From Rathayibacter sp. VKM Ac-2879 (GTDB lineage: Bacteria > Actinomycetota > Actinomycetes > Actinomycetales > Microbacteriaceae), in contig NZ_JADKSO010000005.1 in NCBI RefSeq assembly GCF_015351245.1, forward strand, positions 156,052 through 220,051: DNA of 64,000 nucleotides, written 5' to 3'. Made by a program: the position numbers and the translations under genes. Numbering within the stretch: position 1 is the stretch's first letter; the number at the start of each line of letters is the position of its first letter. The notes under the pieces are model-generated. The model did no database searches. It had not been told where the DNA came from and was given only the letters and a program-made list of their open reading frames with translations. Below are positions 35,919-45,595 of the stretch, one piece after another.

Positions 35919-38195
35919 GTGACAGATGTCAACACTCACGGCTCGACCGTGAACCTCAGCGCCGATCTCTCGGCGCTCCGCGTCGCCGAGCTCCAGGCGC
36001 TCGCGACGAGCCTCGGCCTCGGCGGCGCCTCGAAGCTCCGCAAGGGCGAGCTCGTGCAGGCGATCTCAGACCTCCGCGCCGGTGCGGCGGCCGAGGCTGC
36101 CGTCGACGCGTCCAGCACCGAGGCCGAGCCGGCCGATGTCGCCGAGCAGGCGACTCCGGAGCCCGAGGTCACGGAGCCCGCCGACGTGTCGGGCACCGAG
36201 GCCGAGCCGGTCGACGTGGTCGAGCAGGCGACTCCCGCGGTCGAGGAGGCGGCGGATCCCGTCGCCGAGTCGGCCCCCGTCGACGTCGAGCTGCCCGTCG
36301 TGGCCGAGCCGGTCGCCGAGTCGGCCGAGCGCACCCCGCGCCGTCGCAGCTCGCGACGCGCCTCCAGCGGCACCGTCGCCGCCGGCGAGCACGTCAACAT
36401 CCCCGGAGGCAGCGGCGTCGAATCGCTCATTCCGGATCTGCCGGTGATCGAGCCGAGCACCGATGCGGAGCAGCCCGCCAAGCCGGTCATCGACATCGAG
36501 CTGCCCAACGGCCCGGAGTCGGATGACTCCTCGCGTGAGAACAGCCAGCGTGACCGTCGCGGTCGCCGTCGCAGCCGTGGCGGCTCAGCAGAGCAGAACG
36601 AGCAGCAGTTCGACGAGACCACCCCGCAGGACGACGTCGAGTCGTCCGAGTCCGGCGATCAGCAGGACCAGCAGCAGGGCGGCGACCAGCAGGGCACCGG
36701 CCGCGGTCGCAATCGCCGCAACCGCAACCGCAATCGGGGCGACGACCGTCAGAACGACGGGGGCGCCCAGAATGGCGGAGCGCAGAACGGCGGCCAGGCC
36801 GCGCAGAACCAGGGCGGCCAGGCTGCACAGAACGGCAACGGCCAGAACGGCAACGGCCAGAACACGAACGGCCAGAACGGCAATGGCCAGAACAACGGCG
36901 GCTCCGCGCAGAACGGCAACGGCCCGCAGCAGAGCGCCGAGGGCGAGGACGGTCGCCGTAGCCGCTACCGTGACCGCAAGCGTCGGGGGGGAGCGGTCGG
37001 TGACGACATCGAGCCCGAGATCGGCGAGGACGACGTCCTCATCCCCGTCGCCGGCATCCTCGACGTTCTCGACAACTACGCGTTCGTGCGCACCACGGGC
37101 TACCTGCCCGGCGTCAGCGACGTCTACGTCTCGCTCGGCCAGGTCAAGAAATACAACCTGCGCAAGGGCGACGCGGTCGTCGGTGCCATCCGTCAGCCCC
37201 GCGAGGGCGAGGGCGGCGGCCGCCAGAAGTACAACGCGATCGTCAAGGTCGACTCGATCAACGGCCAGACCGTCGAGGAGGCGGCCGCGCGCGTCGAGTT
37301 CCAGAAGCTCACCCCGCTCTACCCGACCGAGCGCCTCCGTCTCGAGACCGAGCCGGGCAAGCTGACCCAGCGGATCATCGATCTGGTCGCCCCGATCGGC
37401 AAGGGCCAGCGCGGACTCATCGTCGCGCCGCCCAAGGCGGGCAAGACGATCGTGCTGCAGCAGATCGCCAACGCGATCGTGCAGAACAACCCCGAGGTGC
37501 ACCTCATGGTGGTCCTGGTCGACGAGCGTCCGGAGGAGGTCACCGACATGCAGCGCACCGTGCGCGGCGAAGTCGTCGCCTCCACCTTCGACCGTCCCGC
37601 CGAAGACCACACGACCGTCGCCGAGCTCGCCATCGAGCGTGCGAAGCGCCTGGTCGAGCTGGGCCACGACGTCGTCGTGCTGCTCGACTCCATCACCCGC
37701 CTCGGCCGCGCCTACAACGTGACCGCTCCCGCCTCGGGCCGTGTGCTCTCGGGCGGAGTGGACGCCTCCGCTCTCTACCCGCCGAAGAAGTTCTTCGGCG
37801 CGGCCCGCAACATCGAGAACGGCGGCTCGCTCACCATCCTCGCCACGGCGCTCATCGAGACCGGATCGAAGATGGACGAGGTGATCTTCGAGGAGTTCAA
37901 GGGCACCGGCAACATGGAGCTGCGCCTCTCGCGTCACCTGGCGGACAAGCGGATCTTCCCCGCCGTCGACGTGAACGCCTCCGGTACCCGCCGCGAGGAG
38001 ATGCTGCTGAGCGCCGACGAGGTCAAGATCACCTGGAAGCTGCGCCGGGCCCTCGCCGGGCTCGACCAGCAGCAGGCCCTCGAGATCATCCTGTCGCGCC
38101 TCAAGGAGACCTCGTCGAACGTCGAGTTCCTGATGCAGGTGTCGAAGTCGGCCGTCGGCCCGGCCACCGCGACGCACGGCACGACCCACCACTAG
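35919..38195 (+). CDS. rho: transcription termination factor Rho with long N-terminal extension
   Basis: RNA-dependent ATPase that terminates transcription, 758 residues against about 420 in E. coli. The Rho_N helix-extended region (about residues 15-50, [18 protein letters not shown]) is followed by an acidic Val/Glu/Ala-rich stretch and then a basic [10 protein letters not shown] segment. An Asn/Gln/Gly-rich stretch comes next (about 275-340), then the RNA-binding domain with the YAFVR region. The ATPase core has Walker A PPKAGKT (K509) and Walker [11 protein letters not shown]. The RNA-binding and ATPase parts look intact. GTG 35919 follows GGAAGGAA. Actinobacterial Rho insertions are known; the QN-rich repeat here is marked. 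Confidence 0.97.
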   Translation: MTDVNTHGSTVNLSADLSALRVAELQALATSLGLGGASKLRKGELVQAISDLRAGAAAEAAVDASSTEAEPADVAEQATPEPEVTEPADVSGTEAEPVDVVEQATPAVEEAADPVAESAPVDVELPVVAEPVAESAERTPRRRSSRRASSGTVAAGEHVNIPGGSGVESLIPDLPVIEPSTDAEQPAKPVIDIELPNGPESDDSSRENSQRDRRGRRRSRGGSAEQNEQQFDETTPQDDVESSESGDQQDQQQGGDQQGTGRGRNRRNRNRNRGDDRQNDGGAQNGGAQNGGQAAQNQGGQAAQNGNGQNGNGQNTNGQNGNGQNNGGSAQNGNGPQQSAEGEDGRRSRYRDRKRRGGAVGDDIEPEIGEDDVLIPVAGILDVLDNYAFVRTTGYLPGVSDVYVSLGQVKKYNLRKGDAVVGAIRQPREGEGGGRQKYNAIVKVDSINGQTVEEAAARVEFQKLTPLYPTERLRLETEPGKLTQRIIDLVAPIGKGQRGLIVAPPKAGKTIVLQQIANAIVQNNPEVHLMVVLVDERPEEVTDMQRTVRGEVVASTFDRPAEDHTTVAELAIERAKRLVELGHDVVVLLDSITRLGRAYNVTAPASGRVLSGGVDASALYPPKKFFGAARNIENGGSLTILATALIETGSKMDEVIFEEFKGTGNMELRLSRHLADKRIFPAVDVNASGTRREEMLLSADEVKITWKLRRALAGLDQQQALEIILSRLKETSSNVEFLMQVSKSAVGPATATHGTTHH
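36741..36935 (+). repeat. QNGNG-type low-complexity repeat inside rho
   Basis: Near-tandem 15-nt units of the form CAGAACGGCAACGGC encode repeated Gln-Asn-Gly-Asn-Gly. Looser QNGGQAA units precede them. The tract is in frame and codes for a disordered segment of about 65 residues rich in N, Q and G, flanked by Arg-rich stretches. Confidence 0.85.
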
Positions 38196-38202
38196 CGCCC
38201 TC

Positions 38203-38245
38203 ACGTCCGCGATCGCCTCTGCACTGCAGGGGTGGTCGCGGACGT
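38203..38245 (+). terminator. hairpin after rho
   Basis: ACGTCCGCGA (38203-38212) pairs perfectly with TCGCGGACGT (38236-38245). An inner CTGCA-C-TGCAG palindrome lies in the loop. It is followed by TTTGG. It may terminate rho or act as a processing stem before prfA, whose start is 58 nt away. Confidence 0.62.
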
Positions 38246-38302
38246 TTGGCGTTCCCGGGCGTCGCGCCCCACCCACCACGATCCTTCGGAAACCAGGACC
38301 CC

Positions 38303-39385
38303 ATGTTCGAATCCGTCAGCGTCCTCCTCGCCGAGCACGAAGAGTTGCAGACGCAGCTCTCCGATCCTGCCCTGCACGCCGATCCGGCGCGGGCAAAGAA
38401 GGTCAACCGGCGGTACGCCGAGCTCAGCCAGATCAAGGCGGCGCACTCGGCGTGGCTCCAGGCCGGCGAGGACCTCGAGGCCGCGCGCGAGCTCGCCCGC
38501 GACGACGAGGCCTTCGCCGAGGAGGTTCCCGAGCTCGAGGAGTCGCTGCGCGTCGCGCAGGAGAAGCTGCGCCGCCTCCTCATCCCGCGCGATCCCGACG
38601 ACGGTCGCGACGTGATCATGGAGATCAAGGGCGGAGAAGGCGGGGCCGAGAGCGCCCTGTTCGCGGCCGACCTGTTGCGGATGTACTTGCACTACGCCGA
38701 GGCCAAGGGGTGGAAGACCGAGATCCTCGACCGGGACGAGTCCGACCTCGGCGGCTACAAGAACGTGCAGGTCGCCATCAAGAGCAACGCCACCGACCCC
38801 TCGCAGGGCGTCTGGGCGCACCTCAAGTACGAGGGAGGCGTGCACCGCGTGCAGCGCGTCCCCGTCACCGAGTCGCAGGGCCGCATCCACACCTCGACGA
38901 CCGGCGTGCTGGTGTTCCCGGAGGTCGACGCGCCCGAGGAGGTCGCGATCAACCAGAACGACCTCAAGATCGACGTCTACCGCTCCTCAGGGCCTGGCGG
39001 CCAGTCCGTCAACACGACCGACTCCGCGGTGCGCATCACGCACCTCCCGACGGGGATCGTCGTCTCGATGCAGAACGAGAAGAGCCAGCTGCAGAACCGC
39101 GAGGCGGGCATGCGTGTGCTGCGCGCCCGCATCCTTGCGCGACAGCAGGAGGAGATCGCGGCGGCAGCTTCCGACGCCCGTAAGACCCAGATCCGCACGA
39201 TGGATCGGTCCGAGCGAATCCGCACCTACAACTTCCCCGAGAACCGCATCGCCGACCACCGCACCGGCTACAAGGCGTACAACCTCGACGGCGTGATGAA
39301 CGGAGCCCTCGATCCCGTCATCGAGAGCGCGATCCAGGCCGACGAGGAGGCGCGGCTCGCCGACATCGGCTCCGACGAGTCGTGA
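38303..39385 (+). CDS. prfA: peptide chain release factor 1
   Basis: RF1 recognises UAA and UAG and triggers peptide release, 360 residues. The GGQ motif is residues 232-234 in [14 protein letters not shown]. The codon-recognition PxT-type segment [13 protein letters not shown] and [11 protein letters not shown] are present. ATG 38303 gives the usual N-terminus ([14 protein letters not shown]); its ribosome site is weak. The stop overlaps the prmC GTG, coupling RF1 to the enzyme that methylates its GGQ glutamine. Confidence 0.97.
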   Translation: MFESVSVLLAEHEELQTQLSDPALHADPARAKKVNRRYAELSQIKAAHSAWLQAGEDLEAARELARDDEAFAEEVPELEESLRVAQEKLRRLLIPRDPDDGRDVIMEIKGGEGGAESALFAADLLRMYLHYAEAKGWKTEILDRDESDLGGYKNVQVAIKSNATDPSQGVWAHLKYEGGVHRVQRVPVTESQGRIHTSTTGVLVFPEVDAPEEVAINQNDLKIDVYRSSGPGGQSVNTTDSAVRITHLPTGIVVSMQNEKSQLQNREAGMRVLRARILARQQEEIAAAASDARKTQIRTMDRSERIRTYNFPENRIADHRTGYKAYNLDGVMNGALDPVIESAIQADEEARLADIGSDES

Positions 39386-40251
39386 TCACCGTGACCCGTG
39401 ACGTCCGCGCACTGCTCGCCGAGGCGGTGGGAAGGCTGGCCGCCGCCCGCGTGCCCACTCCCGATGTCGACGCCGAGCTGCTGCTCGGGCACCTGCTCGG
39501 TCTGGGCCGCGGAGAGCTCCAGGCGCGGCTGATCACCGGCCTCAGCGTCGACGACGCGGTGGGGGAGGCGTTCGACCGCGCGATCGAGCGCCGCTCGGCA
39601 CGTGAGCCGCTGCAGCACATCACCGGCGTTGCCCCGTTCCGCTCGCTCGAGCTGGCGGTGGGGCCGGGAGTGTTCGTGCCGCGCCCCGAGACGGAGCAGG
39701 TCGCGCAAATCGCGATCGACGCCCTGCGTGCCGTCGCCGATCCCTCCCCCCTCGCTGTCGATCTCGGCACCGGGAGCGGCGCCCTTGCCCTCGCACTCGC
39801 TCACGAGGTCCCGCATGCGCGCGTCATCGGCGTCGAGAACGCGACCGAGGCGTTCATCTGGGCGCGCGGCAACCGCGAACGTCTCGGTCTCGAGAACGCC
39901 CGCATCGTCTTCGACGACCTGGCTCGGGCGCTGCCGGACCTGGATGGCACTGTCGCCGTCGTCGTGTCGAACCCGCCCTATATCCCCGCCGCGGCGGTCC
40001 CGCGCGATCCCGAGGTGCGCCTCTACGATCCGCCGTCGGCGCTGTACGGAGGCGAGGACGGACTCGATGTCGTCCGCGCGCTCTCGGTGACCGCGCGGCG
40101 CCTCCTGCGCCCCGGGGGAGTGCTCGTGATCGAGCACGGAGAGCTGCAGGGACGCGAGCTGCGCGAGCTGCTGGCCGCCGACGGCTGGCGGGGCGCGACG
40201 ACCCAGCGCGATCTGACCGGGCGGGACCGGGCGACGGTGGCGGTGCGCTGA
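39382..40251 (+). CDS. prmC: peptide chain release factor N5-glutamine methyltransferase
   Basis: Methylates the GGQ glutamine of RF1 and RF2, 289 residues. The SAM-binding motif is [14 protein letters not shown] and the catalytic motif N197-P-P-Y200 (VVSNPPYIP). PRPETEQVA is the usual family block after the N-terminal helical domain. GTG 39382 overlaps the prfA stop by four bases. In related actinobacteria tsaC/ywlC and a wecA-like gene normally follow; here the polysaccharide locus follows instead. Confidence 0.96.
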   Translation: MITVTRDVRALLAEAVGRLAAARVPTPDVDAELLLGHLLGLGRGELQARLITGLSVDDAVGEAFDRAIERRSAREPLQHITGVAPFRSLELAVGPGVFVPRPETEQVAQIAIDALRAVADPSPLAVDLGTGSGALALALAHEVPHARVIGVENATEAFIWARGNRERLGLENARIVFDDLARALPDLDGTVAVVVSNPPYIPAAAVPRDPEVRLYDPPSALYGGEDGLDVVRALSVTARRLLRPGGVLVIEHGELQGRELRELLAADGWRGATTQRDLTGRDRATVAVR

Positions 40252-40834
40252 GGGGGCGAGGTGGGGAGTCGTCACCGCAGAATGCGTCGAAAAGAGAATT
40301 CAGCGGGGACACCTCTCTGCACCCTCATTCAGGAAAAGCGTGACTCGGCGTGACGGGCCACTCGATGTGCGGCGAAGAGGCTGCTTATCGCTCGCCATCA
40401 TTGTGGGGAAAGAGTTCTTCGTCTCCTCGACGGCTGTCGCGGCGAGTGGCCGACCACATCCCCACCGCCTCCGGAATCGACGATCACGGTGACGCTGTCT
40501 CCTCCACCCGATCGCCCTCTCGGGGAACGCTGACAAGCCCGGTCGGGGAACCCTGTCAGGCGACGCATGCCTTCCGGGGACGTGATCGAGCGTGGCGGAG
40601 GGACCTCGCCGCACGAGGTCGTGGTCTGCGCCGCCCGGCTGGGTGCCGAAAGACCCTTTCTCGGGGGTCATTCGTGAGAAGAATGAAGCGTCTTTGCCCT
40701 CTGATCCCCGGGTCTTCGGGATGGGGTGCAGTGATGTTTCGGTCGTGACGCCGTCGCGAAATAGTCTACTCTTGGCACGTCCCAGTGGACGTCCCCCACC
40801 GAAGAACGTGCCGTCCTTCGACGTCGGAAAGTAG
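40252..40834. other. 583-nt gap between prmC and the polysaccharide locus
   Basis: No frame here has a convincing start, ribosome site or family signature. Codon-like GC periodicity is lost compared with the core genes on the left. Near its right end GAAATAGTCTACTCTTGG gives overlapping -10 candidates, TAGTCT (40762-40767) and TACTCT (40767-40772), about 65-70 nt before the pyruvyl transferase ATG. No inverted terminal repeats of an insertion sequence were seen. Confidence 0.5.
40762..40772 (+). promoter_or_regulatory. putative promoter of the pyruvyl transferase-flippase operon
   Basis: Overlapping TAGTCT and TACTCT lie 63-73 nt before ATG 40835. No strong -35 is visible. Confidence 0.38.
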
Positions 40835-41890
40835 ATGTTTGTGAGCCGAGAAATCTTCATCCGCGGTACCGGTCAAGAAGACAACATCGGGGACGTGGTC
40901 CTCCGTCGCGAGATGTTCGCCCGCCTCCGGCCGGCGGGACGCCTGCATCTCTTCCTGGGCGAGGCGTCCGGCGACTTTATCGCGGCGCTGGAGCTCGCCC
41001 CGAGCGACATCGTCTACTCGGACATGGGGGAGTGGAAGCGCGCCGCCCTCCGTGCCGCCCTGCGCCGTCGGGCATGGTTCGTCGACAAGCCGGGCGAGAT
41101 CATGGTCACGCGAGACGTCTATCGCGGTCAACGCAGCCTCCTCCCGCTGATTCTCGCCGTGCGCGCCAGCGGTGGTCGAGTCCTTCGCCTCGGGATCGGA
41201 CAGCGTTCGGTCAACACGGAGGTGGTGCCCGCCTTCCGCCGTCTCTACAGCCTCTCGTCCCTCGTCGCGTGGCGCGACATCGAGAGCGCGGCGGCGTTCC
41301 GCATCGGAGAGGTCATGCCCGACTGGGGGTTCGCTCCGGCGAGCACCGCCGAGGGGATGCCCCGGAAGACCCTCGTCCTGTCGTACCGCGGCGACCGGGA
41401 CATCCTCAGCTCGGCCACCCTCGACGGCGTGAGGCACTTTGCCGAGAAGAAAGAGCTCTCGATCGTCGTGGTCACGCAGGTGGGCCGTGACGAGACCCGG
41501 ACGCGCGAGCTCGCCGAGGCGCTGGGCGGCGTCGCTGCGGGATGGCCAGAGGGGATCACCCATGCGGTGCAGGAGGAGCGCCTCCGCGAGATCTATCGGG
41601 GCGCTGCTGCCGTCTTCAGCGACCGCTTGCACGTCCTGATCGTCGCAGCGACCGAAGGAGCCGTTCCTGTCAACGTGGTCGATGAGCCGGACCGCAAGGT
41701 CGCGCGTCATTTCGACGCGATCGGGTACCGGAACATCACTGTGTTGGGCTCTGGGCGAGCGGCCGGTGAGATTGCTGACGTCCTCGACGCACAACTCGTC
41801 AGGCGCGGGGAGCTCCTCGCCGCACTGGCTGCCGCCGGCGTCGCCCTTGACGACCTCACTCGGCGTGCGCTCGGACGAGCCGCCCGGTGA
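40835..41890 (+). CDS. polysaccharide pyruvyl transferase family protein
   Basis: Predicted enzyme that adds a pyruvate ketal to a sugar of the surface polymer, using phosphoenolpyruvate (CsaB/WcaK-like family), 351 residues. Family features are the N-terminal GQEDNIGDVVLRREMF, the mid-region LSYRGDRD, and the C-terminal SDRLHVLIVAATEGAVPVNVVDE, corresponding to the conserved RxH block. ATG 40835 is the first start after the promoter. The stop overlaps the flippase GTG (GTGA), so both are coupled. Pyruvyl groups give polymers negative charge or anchor points; the acceptor sugar is unknown. Confidence 0.85.
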   Translation: MFVSREIFIRGTGQEDNIGDVVLRREMFARLRPAGRLHLFLGEASGDFIAALELAPSDIVYSDMGEWKRAALRAALRRRAWFVDKPGEIMVTRDVYRGQRSLLPLILAVRASGGRVLRLGIGQRSVNTEVVPAFRRLYSLSSLVAWRDIESAAAFRIGEVMPDWGFAPASTAEGMPRKTLVLSYRGDRDILSSATLDGVRHFAEKKELSIVVVTQVGRDETRTRELAEALGGVAAGWPEGITHAVQEERLREIYRGAAAVFSDRLHVLIVAATEGAVPVNVVDEPDRKVARHFDAIGYRNITVLGSGRAAGEIADVLDAQLVRRGELLAALAAAGVALDDLTRRALGRAAR

Positions 41891-43347
41891 GCGCCTCTCT
41901 CGGAGGGCGTGCGCTGGGCGGCGTCAGCGCCACCCTGCTGTGGCAGGGAGTTCGGATCGGGCTCCTCGGACTGTCGATCGTCATCCTCGCCCGGCTTCTC
42001 AGCCCTTCCGACTACGGCCTTCTCGCCATGGTGACGGCAGTGATCGGCGTGGGAGAACTCCTGCGCGACCTCGGCCTCTCCGTTGCGGCGGTACAGGCCA
42101 AGACGCTGTCGCCGGGTGAGAAGACGAATCTCTTTTGGATCAACACCGCCGCGGGATTCGTGCTGAGCGTCATCGTCTTTCTTTCGTCATGGGGTCTTGC
42201 GGCGCTCTACGACGAGCCCCGACTCGTTCTCATCACCCAAGTGCTTGCGTTGACCTTCCTTGTCAACGGAATCGCGACCCAGTTCAAGGCCCAGATAAAT
42301 CGAGATCTTAGATTCATGGCGCTCGGATTGTCCGAGGCTGTTCCTCAAGCGATCGGCCTAGTTCTGGCGATCATCGCCGCAGTGGCCGGAGCGGGCTATT
42401 GGGCTCTCGTCGTGCAAGCGATCTCAGTCACCGTGATCTCGTTGGTGCTGAACGTCCTGTTCGCCGCATGGTTCCCAGGCCTGCCGAAGCGCGGCGAGTC
42501 CATCACTCGATTCCTGCGATTCGGTGGTGCTCTCGCAGGAACACAGGGCATGAGCTACGTCTCCAAGAACATCGATAACGTCATGCTGGGTATCTTCTAC
42601 GACTCGGCCGTCCTAGGCTTCTACAGTCGGGCTTATCAGCTGATCGTGCTTCCTCTGACCCAGCTCACGGCGCCCCTCTCGCGGGTGGCCATTCCCATTC
42701 TTGCTCGTCTTCAGGACGATCTTCCGCAATTCCTCCGGTACTTGCGCACAGGGCAGTTCTTCACCGTCGCCCTTGCGTCGCTCTTCTACGCGAGCATGGT
42801 GGGGCTCGCCGCGCCCCTCACGCTGATACTTCTCGGAGACAAGTGGCTACCCGTCGTCCCCATCTTGCAGGCGCTCGCGGTGTCGGGAATCTTCCGCGCT
42901 ATGGGCCAGGTTCCCTACTGGATCTTCGTCGCTCTCGGCCTGACGGGCAAACAGCTCCGTCTCTACCTCGTGACGCAGCCCATCATCATCATCGCGATCC
43001 TCGTCGGAGTACCGTGGGGAGGAGTAGGCGTAGCGATCGGCAGCTCGGTCGGCTATCTCCTCTTCTGGTTCCTGCAGATGTGGTGGGCAGGACGTAGTTC
43101 TCCGATCTCGACGGGACCCTTGATCCTGTCCGGACTGGGACTCGTCGGAATTCTGGCCGTGCCGACCATGGGGATCGGTCTCCTGGTTTCTGCGTTCGTT
43201 ACGGAGCCCTTCACGGCTGTCGCGATCGGAGTCGGAGCCACCGCGCTCTATGCCGCCGCGATCGTCGCCGCGATTCCGCCCTATCGAGGGATGGTTGCCA
43301 CCATCGGGTCGATCCTTGCGCGTCGTCGATCGCGAGCGACAGCCTGA
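41887..43347 (+). CDS. Wzx-type polysaccharide flippase (MOP superfamily)
   Basis: Membrane transporter of 486 residues and about 12-14 helices that would flip lipid-linked repeat units across the membrane. The N-terminus LGGVSATLLWQGVRIGLLGLSIVILARLLSPSDYGLLAMVTA is typical of the oligosaccharide flippase family, and the central GTQGMSYVSKNIDNVMLGIF block fits the LPS/teichuronic acid exporter subgroup. GTG 41887 overlaps the preceding gene. A Wzy-like polymerase candidate lies at 59809, supporting a Wzx/Wzy scheme. The exact substrate is not predictable. Confidence 0.88.
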   Translation: MSASLGGRALGGVSATLLWQGVRIGLLGLSIVILARLLSPSDYGLLAMVTAVIGVGELLRDLGLSVAAVQAKTLSPGEKTNLFWINTAAGFVLSVIVFLSSWGLAALYDEPRLVLITQVLALTFLVNGIATQFKAQINRDLRFMALGLSEAVPQAIGLVLAIIAAVAGAGYWALVVQAISVTVISLVLNVLFAAWFPGLPKRGESITRFLRFGGALAGTQGMSYVSKNIDNVMLGIFYDSAVLGFYSRAYQLIVLPLTQLTAPLSRVAIPILARLQDDLPQFLRYLRTGQFFTVALASLFYASMVGLAAPLTLILLGDKWLPVVPILQALAVSGIFRAMGQVPYWIFVALGLTGKQLRLYLVTQPIIIIAILVGVPWGGVGVAIGSSVGYLLFWFLQMWWAGRSSPISTGPLILSGLGLVGILAVPTMGIGLLVSAFVTEPFTAVAIGVGATALYAAAIVAAIPPYRGMVATIGSILARRRSRATA

Positions 43348-43421
43348 TCGCCACCGAGAGTTCATCACCTTCGCGGCGGCACGGCGCAGGCGGAGAAAAC
43401 TTCCGCGAAACATCAGAGCGC

Positions 43422-43427
43422 TATAGT
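43422..43427 (+). promoter_or_regulatory. putative promoter of the three-gene glycosyltransferase operon
   Basis: TATAGT lies 49 nt before ATG 43476 in the 128-nt gap after the flippase. The gene has an AAGGTGAGGA ribosome site. Confidence 0.45.
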
Positions 43428-43475
43428 CGGCCGAATCGCATGCTTGCCTCAAGGCTCGGAAAGGTGAGGAACTGA

Positions 43476-44582
43476 ATGTCGGACTTGTCCGTGAGCGCTC
43501 ACGCTCGTATTTTGTTTGATGGAAATTGGTGGGTCCGTGGACCCATCTCGAACAAGAGTGTTCAGCGGGAATTCATCTTCGCCTGGGCGCGACGTTTTCC
43601 GCACGATCGTCTCTTCGTGGCCGTTCCGCGAGGTGATGTCGCGTCCGCTCGAGCCGAACTTGGTGACGCGGTGCAGGTCGTTCCGACTCGTCTCTCGCCG
43701 CAGGGCATTAGCTCAATGATCGAACTCCCACTGATCGCGCATCGCCATAAAGTAGACGTCACACTGACGCACAACTTCACGCCGCTCGTCGGAGCGTCGG
43801 CCGTGTTCATCCACGACTTCCTTTTCCTCTCTGATCCGGACTGGTTCACGCGCAAAGAGCGTCTGTATTTCTCTTTGATGCGAGCCTCTCTCGGCCGCGC
43901 CGACGTCGTGTTCTCCTCGACATCCTCCGAAGCTCGACGGATCGCTCGCTACGCGCCGCGATCTACGGTCCCGGTCGCCGTAGGAATGGGACTCAGTCCC
44001 GCAGTGGAGGGGAATTCGTCCCCCGTGCCGGGGCTGCAGGCCGGCCGCTTCGTCCTCACCGTGGGGCGGTTGAACGCCCGGAAGAACCTCGCTGCCGCGA
44101 CGGAGGCGGCCCTTCAGTCGGGCGCCGTCTCTCCCGACTTCCCCCTCGTCGTGGTCGGCGAGGCTTCAGGAAAGTCGGCTGAATTGCCGCCAGGAGTGGC
44201 GGCAGCCGTCGTCTCCGGTGCGATCGTCTTTCTCGGCAGGGTCGACGATCAGTCACTTCGGTGGCTGTACCGAAACACGGCTCTTTTCCTTTTCCTCTCC
44301 CTCGACGAAGGGTTCGGCATGCCGACTCTCGAAGCACTCCATGCAGGCGCCCCCCTCCTGGTGAGCGACATTCCTGTCTTCCGCGAGATCCTCGGGACCA
44401 ATGCGGCCTTCGTGGATCCGAGACGCGTTGACGCGATCAGTGAAGCCCTCGTCGCGGCGCTTGCCTCGCCACCCTCGGCGCCGGACCGGCGTGCGGTCCT
44501 CGACCGATATACCTGGGAGGACTCGGTCTCTGCCATGCGCTCCGCGCTCGAACCCCTGCTTTCGGGTGGCGAGGCCCGATGA
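43476..44582 (+). CDS. glycosyltransferase family 4-like (GT-B fold)
   Basis: Cytoplasmic glycosyltransferase of 368 residues. The N-terminal domain contains VTLTHNFTPLVG. The C-terminal GT4 domain has VLTVGRLNARKNLAAATEA and the donor-binding block FLSLDEGFGMPTLEALHAGAPLLVSDIPVFREI, with the EX7E-type acidic pair. It would add one sugar to the lipid-linked repeat. ATG 43476 has a good ribosome site. Its stop overlaps the next GT2 gene (ATGA). Codon use is less GC-biased than in the core genes to the left. Confidence 0.9.
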   Translation: MSDLSVSAHARILFDGNWWVRGPISNKSVQREFIFAWARRFPHDRLFVAVPRGDVASARAELGDAVQVVPTRLSPQGISSMIELPLIAHRHKVDVTLTHNFTPLVGASAVFIHDFLFLSDPDWFTRKERLYFSLMRASLGRADVVFSSTSSEARRIARYAPRSTVPVAVGMGLSPAVEGNSSPVPGLQAGRFVLTVGRLNARKNLAAATEAALQSGAVSPDFPLVVVGEASGKSAELPPGVAAAVVSGAIVFLGRVDDQSLRWLYRNTALFLFLSLDEGFGMPTLEALHAGAPLLVSDIPVFREILGTNAAFVDPRRVDAISEALVAALASPPSAPDRRAVLDRYTWEDSVSAMRSALEPLLSGGEAR

Positions 44583-45595
44583 ACGGCTCGTCGCGGCCCG
44601 TTGTCTCGGTCGTTATCGTCACCTACAACAGCGACGCCGTCGTTCACGAATGTCTCAACCTCCTCGGAGCGGATGAGCGTATCGAAGTCCTTGTGATAGA
44701 CAATCTCTCGTCGGATGGCACCGTCGGAGCTGTCCGGACCCGTCATCCGCACGTGACCCTCATTGAAAACGAAGAAAACGCAGGTTTCGCCAAGGCCGTC
44801 AATAAGGCTGCTGCCGCCGCCGCAGGTCGCCACATCCTTCTTCTCAATCCCGATGCGCTCATTGACTCTGAATCGGTCCTCGCACTCGCAGCGAGGCTGG
44901 ATGACGATCCCGGTCTGGGAGCGATCTCCCCGCTCGTCGGACATGAAGGAACCGACGTCCGAGTGATCGCGGCAGGTCACGCCCCAACGATCTGGAGAAT
45001 GCTTCTTCATCAGACCGGTCTGTCCCGCCTCGGCTCTCGGGTGCCCCTCCTCGAAGGGCACTATCTTTTTCGCGAATCGTTCGGCACCTCTCTTCGGGAG
45101 GTTGATTGGGTGAGCGGAGGATGCGTCATGGTTCCGCAGACCGTATGGCGTAGCGCGGGCGCCCTGACGGAGCGCTGGTTCATGTACGCCGAGGACGTGG
45201 AATTCTGTCTGCGGCTCCGCTCCCTCGGATGGCGAATCGCCGTCGATCCGCGAGTGACGGCTCATCACGAGATCGGTGGCTCGTCGGCGGGCGTTGACGG
45301 CAGGGTCACGACGGCGTGGATCGAGAATCTCTTCGACCTCTACTCCTGGCGGATGGCGCGATGGTCGATCCAGGTTGCGCTCTGGAAAGGAACGGTTCTC
45401 CTCGGTTTCGGAGCACGGCGACTGTTCCTCGGTGCCCGCGCGCTGCTCCCCGGAGCGATCGGAGAGCGGAGTCGTGCAGGGGCGCATCGCTTCCGCGTGT
45501 ATGCGCGGGGTCTGCAAAGTGCTCGGCCCTCGCGAGTGCGGGAGCCCTTCACCCGAAGCAGTAACGAACGTCGACTCGCTGGAGGAGCCCGATGA
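44579..45595 (+). CDS. glycosyltransferase family 2 (rhamnosyltransferase-like)
   Basis: GT-A fold glycosyltransferase of 338 residues. The nucleotide-sugar site begins VVSVVIVTYNSDAVV, then VLVIDNLSSDGT and HILLLNPDALI (the DXD-equivalent). The acceptor-side block is VSGGCVMVPQTVW and AEDVEFCLRLRSLGWRI. This arrangement is common in dTDP-rhamnosyl and galactofuranosyl-type enzymes; a dTDP-sugar donor would match rmlA and rmlB at the right end. A basic C-terminal tail may touch the membrane. Overlaps both neighbours by four bases. Confidence 0.9.
   Translation: MNGSSRPVVSVVIVTYNSDAVVHECLNLLGADERIEVLVIDNLSSDGTVGAVRTRHPHVTLIENEENAGFAKAVNKAAAAAAGRHILLLNPDALIDSESVLALAARLDDDPGLGAISPLVGHEGTDVRVIAAGHAPTIWRMLLHQTGLSRLGSRVPLLEGHYLFRESFGTSLREVDWVSGGCVMVPQTVWRSAGALTERWFMYAEDVEFCLRLRSLGWRIAVDPRVTAHHEIGGSSAGVDGRVTTAWIENLFDLYSWRMARWSIQVALWKGTVLLGFGARRLFLGARALLPGAIGERSRAGAHRFRVYARGLQSARPSRVREPFTRSSNERRLAGGAR

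Noticed and set aside
36585-38279. Open frame of 564 codons on the minus strand
   Set aside because: Antisense to rho; its repeats mirror the QN-rich tract of Rho.
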